From Mesoaciditoga sp. (GTDB lineage: Bacteria > Thermotogota > Thermotogae > Mesoaciditogales > Mesoaciditogaceae), in NCBI GenBank assembly GCA_015491995.1, contig WGFY01000048.1, positions 1-39,599 on the forward strand: a DNA stretch of 39,599 nucleotides, read 5' to 3'. Made by a program: the position numbers and the translations under genes. A model generated the notes under the pieces. That model made no database searches and was not told where the DNA came from. It saw only the letters and a list, made by a program, of their open reading frames with translations. This document shows positions 26,769 through 33,599 of this stretch, one piece after another; within the stretch, counting starts at the first letter, position 1, and the number at the start of each line of letters is the position of its first letter.

Positions 26769-27662
26769 TCAGAAGATCCCTTTAATTTCCAGCTCATCTT
26801 GCTCAACTTTCTGTTTGAGAGAAGTGCTTTTTGATTTAATAAGTGGCAATCGCATATTTCCATTTCCAAATCCTCTAAATTTTAAAGCTTTTTTTAAGAT
26901 AGATATACTGTATCCTTCACCAATGGACTCGGATATTTTCAAAAGCTTTTTTTGAGTTCTTTGAACTTGCTCTAATTTTCCATTTTTGAATAGGGAATAA
27001 ACTTTGACAAAGATTTCCGGGAAGACCGCTGCAGTTCCGCTGACTGTTCCGTTGACTCCTTCAAAGAGACATGCTGAAAAAGCCCCGTCGAATCCAACCG
27101 CAATTTCAAATCTCGGAAATTCCTGCCTCAATTTCAAGAATTTTACGATACTTCCAAAATCACCACTGCTATCTTTCATTCCAAAGAAATTATCAAATTT
27201 TTTCAAAAGCTCACGAATAATCTTCGTATTTACCGAATTAACTGCCAACGATGGTATGTTGTAAATATAAACAGGAATATCAGAAGCGAACTCAATAACT
27301 TCAGAGAAATAATTCATCATCTCATCTTCAGAAACTCTGTAATACAAAGGAGGTAAAATCGCGATTGCATCATCTCCGGTCTTCTCAGCAATGGATATAA
27401 GTGTTTTGACTTCTTCAATCCTTAAGCTGCTGCAGTTAGCAATAACTTTTATATCGCTGCCAACTACAGATTTTGAAATTTTGAAAATTTCTTCTCTTTC
27501 TTTTGTTGACATTAAAAGGCCTTCTGATGTGGTTCCACATGCAAATATACCGTTTACACCCTTTCGATGTAAAAAATCAAAATATTTTTCCATTTCTTTG
27601 TAATCTATATCTCCATTTCCTTTGAATAACGTTAAATGAGCGGCGATCACACCTTCAAGCAT
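26769..27662 (-). CDS. DHDPS/N-acetylneuraminate-lyase-family aldolase
   Basis: 297 aa class I aldolase-fold protein. GTTSEG (residues about 43-48) is the carboxylate-binding loop, YNIPSLAVNS (about 136-145) carries the active-site Tyr region, and GMKDSSGD (about 165-172) holds the Schiff-base lysine. In sugar operons, members of this family act as 2-keto-3-deoxy sugar acid aldolases or lyases rather than DapA. ATG start 4 bp after the kinase stop; the ribosome site AAGGAG is inside the last kinase codons. No dehydratase gene is visible here, so its substrate is unclear. Confidence 0.8.
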   Translation of the reverse strand: MLEGVIAAHLTLFKGNGDIDYKEMEKYFDFLHRKGVNGIFACGTTSEGLLMSTKEREEIFKISKSVVGSDIKVIANCSSLRIEEVKTLISIAEKTGDDAIAILPPLYYRVSEDEMMNYFSEVIEFASDIPVYIYNIPSLAVNSVNTKIIRELLKKFDNFFGMKDSSGDFGSIVKFLKLRQEFPRFEIAVGFDGAFSACLFEGVNGTVSGTAAVFPEIFVKVYSLFKNGKLEQVQRTQKKLLKISESIGEGYSISILKKALKFRGFGNGNMRLPLIKSKSTSLKQKVEQDELEIKGIF

Positions 27663-27665
27663 TCT

Positions 27666-29006
27666 TTACATCTCCTTTATAATTGCCAGTTTAACATCGC
27701 CTATTGGGGCGTCCAGAAATGATCTAAGAGTCTTAACCTTCATCCCAAGAGTTTCAGATATGATTTTCATCCACAACTTACTCTTAGTCGCGCCACCAAC
27801 GACGTAAATATCATCTTTCAAGGGGATTCCTGTTTCTTCAGCCACATTTACATTTAGCTTCAACGAGTTCGCTATCGACTCCAAAAATGCTTTGTAAACA
27901 TGGCCACGAGTTGTCGAGAGTGTTAGACCATTTATAGAACCGCGAAGATTCGGATTCCATATCGGTGCACGCTCACCCATGAAATAGGGCTCTACAACAA
28001 CGCCTTCCGATCCAGAAGAGATTTTTTTCGCTTCTTCTTCCAATTCTTCTAAAGTTTTGTCCGGTGCAAATTCTTTTCTAAACCATTCAATTACGGCACC
28101 AGCAGTGGTAGCACCTCCAAAAGAATAGATGGTATTCAGAGGGTTGATAACGTAGGGCATGTTCACCATTTTCGGAGTGAGGTATCTTCCATCATGAATT
28201 GTTCCCCAACACATCGATGTTCCTATCATCGCGACATGCTGACCACTTTTTTCCACACCGGCAGCGTAAGTTGCAACAGCCGCATCTATTCCACCACAAA
28301 CAACAGGGGTTCCTTCTTTCATTCCAAGGAGTGAAGCGAACTTCGAATTCAGATTTCCAACGATAACGTTAGATGGAATTATCCTGTCAGGGAAAAGATA
28401 ACGGGGAATATCCATTTCCTTCAGCAACTCATCTGACCATTTTCTTTTTTTGAGATCGAATATTCCACCGATGTTTCCAGCAGAAGAGTAATCGGTTGCT
28501 ATTCGATCCGTGAGCTTGAAGATCACGTAATCTTTTGGAGAAAGCAACAAATTGAATTTTTCCCAATCGGGATGGTGATTCTTCAGCCACAGTATCTTTG
28601 TGAATCCAAAGTACGGATCCACGTAATTTCCCGTGATCCCGAAAAGCTTGTCAACACCTATATGCTCTTTAACCCATTCGGTTTCTTCTGTGGCACGCTT
28701 GTCCATCCATATAAGCGCTGGACCTATGGGTTCCATGTTAGAATCAACAGGAACACCTGATCCGCCGTAGAGTCCACTGATGCACATGGCTTCAACGTTA
28801 TCAACTTGCGCATCTTCAACGACTTGCTTTGTAGCTTCGATCAACCCATTTATCCACACACCTGCATTTTGCTGTGCCCACATTGGATGTGGCATTTCAA
28901 CATCATAATTTTTCGATTTCGCTTGCGCCAATATTTTCAAATTTTCATCTGCCATTACCGCTTTTGTAGAACTGGTCCCTATATCTATGCCGAGAAAGTA
29001 TCTCAT
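27666..29006 (-). CDS. FGGY-family sugar kinase (xylulokinase-like), short C-terminus
   Basis: 446 aa. Actin-like ATPase fold: GIDIGTSSTKAVMAD (phosphate 1), WMDKRATEE, the CGGIDAAVATYAAGV block with the catalytic Asp, FGGATTAGAVIEWF, and YVVGGATKSKLWMKIISETLG (adenosine motif). It looks closest to xylulokinases. It stops shortly after the APIGDVKLAII segment, which in relatives (typically about 480-500 aa) is followed by 40-60 more residues; no remnant of these lies downstream because the next gene begins 4 bp later. ATG overlaps the isomerase stop. Confidence 0.85.
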   Translation of the reverse strand: MRYFLGIDIGTSSTKAVMADENLKILAQAKSKNYDVEMPHPMWAQQNAGVWINGLIEATKQVVEDAQVDNVEAMCISGLYGGSGVPVDSNMEPIGPALIWMDKRATEETEWVKEHIGVDKLFGITGNYVDPYFGFTKILWLKNHHPDWEKFNLLLSPKDYVIFKLTDRIATDYSSAGNIGGIFDLKKRKWSDELLKEMDIPRYLFPDRIIPSNVIVGNLNSKFASLLGMKEGTPVVCGGIDAAVATYAAGVEKSGQHVAMIGTSMCWGTIHDGRYLTPKMVNMPYVINPLNTIYSFGGATTAGAVIEWFRKEFAPDKTLEELEEEAKKISSGSEGVVVEPYFMGERAPIWNPNLRGSINGLTLSTTRGHVYKAFLESIANSLKLNVNVAEETGIPLKDDIYVVGGATKSKLWMKIISETLGMKVKTLRSFLDAPIGDVKLAIIKEM

Positions 29007-30430
29007 TGATTTTCTCCATAGATTTTGTAGCCTATTTTTGCGATCTTACAAAAATCAATCAGTTCACCAACATGATCACCGTAAACACCATGAGTGTGAT
29101 TTGAGTCGTATGTCGAGAGAAATTCTTGTGCATCGACTTTTAACCTGGCAAACGCGTGTGGCCATTCAACCTGTGTGGCGCGCGCTTTTTCTTCATTTTT
29201 TTCTTCTCCGAAATCGAGGAACTCTGCTGGGAGTATTGCCATCCAATACTTTCCGTTCTTTCGTGCAAGCCTTGCAAGGGTAACATGTCCACTTTTGGCT
29301 ATATGTCTTACCGATGCGCCACCAGCAGGAAAATAGAATCCTTCAGGATAGAATTCGACATTTTTCAAATTCTCATCCGGATCGAATGATTTTCCAGCGA
29401 AGTACGTTGCATGTTCACCTGAATTACAAAGATCGAAGAAATTGTCTTTCGCATCATAATGGCGTACATCGGCAAACAGCACAGGCGTTTTAGCGATCGT
29501 TTTGAGAATTTGCATCGTCAAAGCGCCATCCGAATCGGCTTCCGTTGCAAGGATAAAAGGTTCGTGTGAGCCTTCCCAGTCATACGGATCGTTCATGAAC
29601 GCTTCGGCGACATCCATTGTAACGAAGTTATTCGTCAACTCAGGTTGTCCCTTTATTCCAGCAAAATCCAGTTCATTCTCTTCTACGATACGCTGAATGG
29701 CATGATAACTTTTGATCTGTGTTTTCAACTTTTTAGGGGTGAGTTGCTTGCCATCGTAGCGAATTTTCTTCACCTTTTTTTCGAGCCATTTCAATCCTCT
29801 TTCCGCACGTGATTCTGGAACTTCATTCGACAGTCTTATGACTTCATACTGATCGATATGCTCAACGTCTATTCCGAAAACGGAATTCCAAAGATCCACG
29901 CTCGGGACTGTTGTGTACATGCCCATTGGGCGTCCGCCTATCATCCCATATCTTTGACCTTTTAAAGAGTTGAAAGCCGCCGCAGCTCGTATGAAAGAGA
30001 GAGCATTTCCAAGGACAGATTTATCCTTAATATTTCCCCACAATCTTTTGTGCACAACTCCAGTTTGATCAAGCGCACCAGCTGCGGCAAGCATCCCAAC
30101 CATTCCAGGGTATTGAGGGTTTATATTTCCAAACAAAAGAAAGGGGGACGGTGCGAACTTACTTGCCATGACAGAAAAATGTGGAAAAGCCCACACCGCG
30201 TAATTGAATATGGTTAACTCGGTACCAAGGTTACGCAACCTCAAGGCCTCTTTTTTTGCAAGAGAAGGCTTTGAAATTATATCTTCAGACTCTATTATCT
30301 CTATTTCACCAGTGGATTCGAGTTCTTTTGCTATTGAAGATTGGAATTTCTTGTTTATCTCCAACAATTCTTCGTTAACATTTGGCCTACCATCTGAGAA
30401 AGTCATTATTCCGACTTTTATCTTGTTCAT
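29003..30430 (-). CDS. L-fucose/L-arabinose-isomerase-family sugar isomerase
   Basis: 475 aa, cytoplasmic. Overall architecture of the FucI/AraA family: N-terminal Rossmann-like domain with KVGIMTFSDGRP, a middle part with GQRYGMIGGRPMGMYT, then KGQPELTNNF, TEADSDGALTMQIL and the late NHTHGVYGDH, supplying the Glu, Asp and His expected to bind the metal. It would interconvert an aldose and a ketose; the sugar is unknown. The frame opens at a GTG in the ribosome site; the ATG at 30430, 6 nt after GAGGTG, is preferred. First gene of the eight-gene operon. Confidence 0.8.
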   Translation of the reverse strand: MNKIKVGIMTFSDGRPNVNEELLEINKKFQSSIAKELESTGEIEIIESEDIISKPSLAKKEALRLRNLGTELTIFNYAVWAFPHFSVMASKFAPSPFLLFGNINPQYPGMVGMLAAAGALDQTGVVHKRLWGNIKDKSVLGNALSFIRAAAAFNSLKGQRYGMIGGRPMGMYTTVPSVDLWNSVFGIDVEHIDQYEVIRLSNEVPESRAERGLKWLEKKVKKIRYDGKQLTPKKLKTQIKSYHAIQRIVEENELDFAGIKGQPELTNNFVTMDVAEAFMNDPYDWEGSHEPFILATEADSDGALTMQILKTIAKTPVLFADVRHYDAKDNFFDLCNSGEHATYFAGKSFDPDENLKNVEFYPEGFYFPAGGASVRHIAKSGHVTLARLARKNGKYWMAILPAEFLDFGEEKNEEKARATQVEWPHAFARLKVDAQEFLSTYDSNHTHGVYGDHVGELIDFCKIAKIGYKIYGENQ

Positions 30431-30495
30431 ATATCTCACCTCTTCATACTCTTTCTCAAATTTTCCAATTTAATTCTAATTTTCGTCAAATTTAA

Positions 30496-30509
30496 AGTAA
30501 ACGTTTACT
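30496..30509. promoter_or_regulatory. Predicted LacI-family operator of the isomerase-kinase operon
   Basis: Perfect 14-bp palindrome AGTAAACGTTTACT with a central CG, overlapping the predicted transcription start. It differs from the rbs operator (GAAAACGTTTTC), matching the presence of two distinct LacI-type regulators. Confidence 0.82.
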
Positions 30510-30512
30510 CTG

Positions 30513-30541
30513 ATAATAATATTAATTTTAGAAGATAGCAA
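30513..30541 (-). promoter_or_regulatory. Promoter of the eight-gene sugar operon
   Basis: Minus strand TTGCTA (30536-30541), 17 bp spacer, TATTAT (30513-30518). Start predicted near 30506, in the operator. A leader of about 75 nt follows. Confidence 0.75.
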
Positions 30542-30660
30542 ATCCATTGAAGAAGAGTTTAATGGCATTTAGCCCGTTTAAAAGCAATTACCTTAGATTC
30601 TCTAATGTTATCTCAGATTTCCTCTTTTTTTCTCTGTTAAACTAAAAAATGAGATGGCTA

Positions 30661-30686
30661 ATCCCCTTCGAAAAAATGAAGGGGAT
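30661..30686 (-). terminator. Hairpin after the queF-yhhQ pair
   Basis: Perfect 9-bp stem ATCCCCTTC (30661-30669) / GAAGGGGAT (30678-30686), 8-nt loop, about 55 nt past the yhhQ stop. The T-run (CATTTTTTAG) follows only after about 10 nt, so strength is uncertain. The rest of the gap (30542-30739) holds nothing else I can support. Confidence 0.5.
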
Positions 30687-30739
30687 AAATTCTTACTTGA
30701 TGATTGATACCGAATTTGTCAGTCTATTTGGAAGAAAGA

Positions 30740-31513
30740 TCAGCCATCTATTTTCAATCCTATGGGATTGTACTTTTCTCCATAATCGTATGTATCAATT
30801 CCTTCGATCTTCTTTATTTTAAAGATCACTAAATAAGTCAAGGGGGTTGCCGCGATTTCGTAAGCCACCTTGAAGATATACTGAGCCAAAATCAGAAAGA
30901 GAAGATTACGAAGCGGCATCAGACCAGCAAAGGCAATTGAGATGAATATCAACGTGTCGGCACCCTCTCCAACGATTGTAGAGCCTATGGTACGTGTCCA
31001 AAGCCATTTCCCTTTGGTGAGTATCTTCATCTTGCTTAAAACAAGCGAATTCAAATACTCTCCAACAAAATAAGCCGTTATGGATGCCAAAACGGCACGA
31101 GGTGCAAGTCCAAGCACCAAATTGTAAGATTTTGCTTGAGTTTGCCACCAAATTGGAGCAGGCAGCGCGTTTATAAGTAAGAAAAATAACGCCATAAAAA
31201 CATTTGCACCAAGTCCTAACCATATGACAAGACGTGATCTTTTAAAGCCGTAAACTTCTGTCAAGACGTCACCAAATATGTAAGAAATTGGAAAAATCAA
31301 AACGGCGCCAGGAAGTGCCACACCCCAAAAGTCAACCAGCCTTCCTGCTGTAACATTGGCAACGATCAAGCACGTCACAAACGCGGTGGCCAATCCCACA
31401 TAAAGTAACGTGATCTTTTTTTGATCTACTTTCGTTTTCTTTCTCCCTTCTCTATAACGGTGGTAACGTCTATGCCACCACGTGTGTTGTAGATCATCAT
31501 GATCTTCATCCAA
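30740..31513 (-). CDS. YhhQ/VUT-family queuosine-precursor transporter
   Basis: 257 aa if started at 31513. Six hydrophobic segments with the family pattern: [39 protein letters not shown] (the conserved GD-LTEVYG-xR block, split), WWQTQAKSY, and the [20 protein letters not shown] block near residue 180. YhhQ proteins import 7-cyano- or 7-aminomethyl-7-deazaguanine, matching queF next door. The start is unsettled: the ATG at 31513 gives a long overlap inside queF and a His-rich leader unlike the family, while the only later in-frame start is a GTG in the first membrane helix without a ribosome site. Confidence 0.82.
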   Translation of the reverse strand: MDEDHDDLQHTWWHRRYHRYREGRKKTKVDQKKITLLYVGLATAFVTCLIVANVTAGRLVDFWGVALPGAVLIFPISYIFGDVLTEVYGFKRSRLVIWLGLGANVFMALFFLLINALPAPIWWQTQAKSYNLVLGLAPRAVLASITAYFVGEYLNSLVLSKMKILTKGKWLWTRTIGSTIVGEGADTLIFISIAFAGLMPLRNLLFLILAQYIFKVAYEIAATPLTYLVIFKIKKIEGIDTYDYGEKYNPIGLKIDG

Positions 31514-31827
31514 TTTGGCTTAAGCAAGTTGTAAAGATCATCAAAAATTCTTTGTGTTGCGCGCTCTTGGTAAACTCCGACATTTCTGAAAGAAATGAAA
31601 TAATATTTCAAAGATTTCAACTCTACGATTTTATTTGTTGGGATGTATTCTATTGTTATATGTCCAATATCCGGCAATCCAGAAAAAGGACACACCGCTG
31701 TGAATTCATCCGTTTCGCATCGAACGATCTCACCATCTTCGTTTTCGAAATCGATCGTCTCTAAAATTTCTTTGTCGATCGCTTTTTCTCCTTCTGACGA
31801 TAGAATTTTTCCTTCAGCTTTTGGCAT
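31426..31827 (-). CDS. queF: NADPH-dependent 7-cyano-7-deazaguanine reductase
   Basis: 133 aa, short unimodular (YkvM-type) QueF of the T-fold superfamily. Reduces preQ0 to preQ1 in queuosine synthesis. The catalytic Cys and Asp are in [14 protein letters not shown] (residues about 43-56), and the [19 protein letters not shown] block (about 72-90) with its closing Glu is the substrate-binding part. ATG start after GAGGTGA. Overlaps the annotated start of the YhhQ-type transporter. Confidence 0.93.
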   Translation of the reverse strand: MPKAEGKILSSEGEKAIDKEILETIDFENEDGEIVRCETDEFTAVCPFSGLPDIGHITIEYIPTNKIVELKSLKYYFISFRNVGVYQERATQRIFDDLYNLLKPNWMKIMMIYNTRGGIDVTTVIEKGERKRK

Positions 31828-31859
31828 AATTCACCTCACATTTTAATTTTTTCATGGGT

Positions 31860-31884
31860 ATTATACACTACTCTTCTATTTCAA
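31860..31884 (-). promoter_or_regulatory. Possible promoter of queF-yhhQ
   Basis: Consensus -10 TATAAT (31860-31865) on the minus strand, 33 nt before the queF start; the -35 (TGACTT or GTGACT, 18-19 bp upstream) is weak. No preQ1 riboswitch pattern was recognised in the short leader. Confidence 0.5.
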
Positions 31885-32028
31885 AGTCACTTCATTTTAA
31901 CTGTTGCAAATCCTATACCAACGTCCAAAAGCAATTCAGCTGCGATTCTAAGACCAATTTATTTCAAAGAAGGCTTCACCATCTGCGCAACAAACTCTTA
32001 TTTGAGATAAGTTGATAAAAAAAACATT

Positions 32029-32045
32029 CCCCTCATTTTGAGGGG
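32029..32045 (-). terminator. Terminator after tRNA-Gln
   Basis: 7-bp stem CCCCTCA (32029-32035) / TGAGGGG (32039-32045) with a 3-nt loop; on the minus strand it is followed by AATGTTTTTTTT. Lies about 40 nt past the tRNA 3' end. Confidence 0.75.
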
Positions 32046-32086
32046 TTTTGATATCGCACCGAACCACCTAAATGCGATCCTTACAC

Positions 32087-32160
32087 TGGCTGCGCGGGGA
32101 GGATTCGAACCTCCACGGCGGGATCCAAAATCCCGTGTGCTGCCATTACACTACCGCGCA
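32087..32160 (-). tRNA. tRNA-Gln (anticodon TTG)
   Basis: 74 nt including an encoded CCA. Acceptor stem TGCGCGG/CCGCGCA, D arm with GTAATGGCAGC, anticodon stem CGGGA/TCCCG around the loop TTTTGGA (anticodon TTG, reading CAA and by wobble CAG), T arm GGAGG-TTCGAAT-CCTCC. The U1-A72 pair is typical for glutamine tRNA. Own promoter and terminator. Confidence 0.97.
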
Positions 32161-32173
32161 ATTAACCATATGT

Positions 32174-32203
32174 ATTCTAACATATGAAATGTCCTCATGG
32201 CAA
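32174..32203 (-). promoter_or_regulatory. Promoter of tRNA-Gln
   Basis: Minus strand TTGCCA (32198-32203), 18 bp spacer, TAGAAT (32174-32179); start predicted about 7 nt before the mature 5' end. Confidence 0.65.
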
Positions 32204-32320
32204 GTACTTTTCCAAACCATTCTTTTAAATTGTACAAGTGTAACACCTTAGGCTATTTCACTCTACTGTCTGCACATTTTGGCACTTTGTGAAGAATTTT
32301 TTATGAGTCAATTCGATTAC

Positions 32321-32349
32321 TTGACAAATCAATTTCAAAAGTGTAATTT
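32321..32349 (+). promoter_or_regulatory. Promoter of the aro leader
   Basis: Consensus TTGACA (32321-32326), 17 bp spacer, TAATTT (32344-32349). Start predicted near 32356, about 33 nt before the leader-peptide ATG. Confidence 0.8.
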
Positions 32350-32388
32350 TGAACAAATAGATTTCTTTTTGAGAAAAGAGAGAGAAAT

Positions 32389-32448
32389 ATGAAAGCAAAT
32401 TTGTCTAACGTGAATTATGGTTACTATTATTTCCGCACCCGATTGTAG
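32389..32448 (+). CDS. Tyrosine-rich attenuator leader peptide
   Basis: 19 codons: MKANLSNVNYGYYYFRTRL then TAG. Residues 10-15 are Tyr-Gly-Tyr-Tyr-Tyr-Phe, far above chance, using TAT/TAC and TTC codons. A GAGAGAG ribosome site precedes the ATG. It lies between a consensus promoter and a terminator hairpin, and the first codons after the terminator encode the start of a DAHP-synthase-like protein. This is the layout of ribosome-mediated attenuation responding to charged tRNA-Tyr (and tRNA-Phe). CCGCAC (32433-32438) overlapping the end of the peptide can pair with GTGCGG (32450-32455) as the 1:2 stem. It is inferred; no expression evidence. Confidence 0.72.
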   Translation: MKANLSNVNYGYYYFRTRL

Positions 32449-32488
32449 CGTGCGGTGTATGATTTTGCACTGAATTCGTTCACAAGTC

Positions 32489-32520
32489 GGGGATTCCATA
32501 ATAAGGAATCCCCAATTTTT
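32489..32520 (+). terminator. Attenuator terminator upstream of the aro remnant
   Basis: Perfect 9-bp stem GGGGATTCC (32489-32497) / GGAATCCCC (32505-32513), 7-nt loop, then AATTTTTTATTTT. The 5' arm (GGATTC, 32491-32496) could instead pair with GAATTC (32472-32477, one G-U), and CATA (32497-32500) with TATG (32458-32461), giving a candidate antiterminator. The ribosome site AGAAGGAG for the downstream frame comes right after. Confidence 0.82.
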
Positions 32521-32549
32521 TATTTTAAAAATAGAAGGAGATGATGACG

Positions 32550-33460
32550 ATGATAGTCGTTTTAAAGCCTAAAAGCACCGAAGAGTAAAGATTGTACATC
32601 TTGCCAAAGGGTTCGGTTTCGACGTTAACCTATCCAGAGGCGCTGAAAAAACAATCGTTGGAATAATAGGAGATAACGTCTATGGAAGGCGTGAATCTTT
32701 TGATGCTCTTAACTGCGTTGAGAAAATCATCACTGTGCTGAAGCCTTTCAAACTCGTTTCAAGGGAATTTTACCCACAAGATATGGTGACAGATGTTGGG
32801 GGTGTGAAAGTTGGTGGAGGCACGACGACAGATACTGCGGGCTTTGCTTCTCTAACCTTTATGAGAGGAATCCCATTCAATTTAATTTCAACAACTTTGT
32901 TGGGAATGGTAGACGCATCGATCGGGGGGAAATTCGTCATTAATTTCAAAGACGTTAAAAATTCAATTGGCTCGTTTGGAAAGCCAGATGTTTACGTGAA
33001 TCCGCTGTTTGAATACATAGAAGCAAATATTGAAAGGCTTTTAAGGAGAGACATCAAATGTATGAATGAGATGATCGGCCTTTGTGTGAAGGACAAACTC
33101 GAAATTTGTAGATTGGATCCTTTCGATAAAGGGATCAGACATATCCTTAATTTTGGCCATACAATCGCCTATGCCATTGAAAGTGAAAGCAACAACGAAA
33201 TTTCTCACGGTCATGCCGTTGCCGTTGGCATGATAGCCGAATCTCAAAAATTCAACTCTTATGTTTTTGAGAGAATAAAAAGTCTCGTTGAAAAATTGAA
33301 TTTTGACGACGTAGAGCTTTTTAACCTTGACAAGTGGATTAAGGCAGATAAAAAACGTCAAGGAGAAAATATACAAATCCCAATTGTGGATGAAATTGGG
33401 AAATCACATGTTGAAAGTGTGAAAATCACCATGTTTGGCTCAAAAGCGAAGCTTTTTTGA
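32550..33460 (+). pseudogene. Chimeric aroF'-'aroB remnant (DAHP synthase N-domain joined to 3-dehydroquinate synthase C-part)
   Basis: ATG 32550 reads MIVVLKPKSTEE, then TAA at 32586. In another frame (from about 32588) the similarity goes on: KIVHLAKGFGFDVNLSRG, TIVGIIGD, LKPFKLVSREFYPQDMV, the N-terminal ferredoxin-like domain of Thermotoga-type DAHP synthase. At VKVG|GGTTTDTAGF (about 32800-32840), without losing frame, it turns into AroB: MVDASIGGK, LNFGHTIAYAIE, SHGHAVAVGM, ending at 33460. Missing are the whole DAHP synthase barrel and about the first 90 residues of AroB. The frame break near 32586 looks like loss of about 7 bases. A GTG at 32735 could start a 241-aa piece, but it would lack the AroB NAD-binding half. 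Best read as a deletion fusion that then decayed. Confidence 0.85.
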
Positions 33461-33487
33461 GTAATCTCAAGAAAAATCGAGCATTCA

Positions 33488-33538
33488 GCTGTTAACTTCT
33501 TATGAATGATGATAACAGCGAAAATTCGGCAAAAGCCG
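33488..33538. other. Inverted repeats between the aro remnant and the ROK gene
   Basis: GCTGTTA (33488-33494) / TAACAGC (33513-33519), perfect 7-bp arms, followed by CGGC-AAAA-GCCG (33527-33538). The second may be a weak terminator of the aro remnant or an operator just upstream of the ROK promoter. Confidence 0.4.
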
Positions 33539-33541
33539 GAC

Positions 33542-33570
33542 TTGTTTTTATGACAAGAAGAGTTTATTAT
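33542..33570 (+). promoter_or_regulatory. Promoter of the ROK regulator-ABC operon
   Basis: TTGTTT (33542-33547), 17 bp spacer, TATTAT (33565-33570); start near 33577. The spacer includes ACAAG, which mirrors CTTGT at the -35 (CTTGT-N7-ACAAG), a possible operator. Confidence 0.6.
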
Positions 33571-33599
33571 TTTAACGAAAAAAATATTAGGGGCTGCTT

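Noticed and set aside
32356-32540. T-box riboswitch as the control element of the aro remnant
   Set aside because: The conserved T-box sequence (like GGTGGTACCGCG) is absent, while a Tyr-rich leader frame is present.
32586-32590. Programmed -1 frameshift keeping the aroF'-'aroB product alive
   Set aside because: No slippery heptamer at the site, and the fused product would lack both catalytic barrels' key parts, so decay is simpler.
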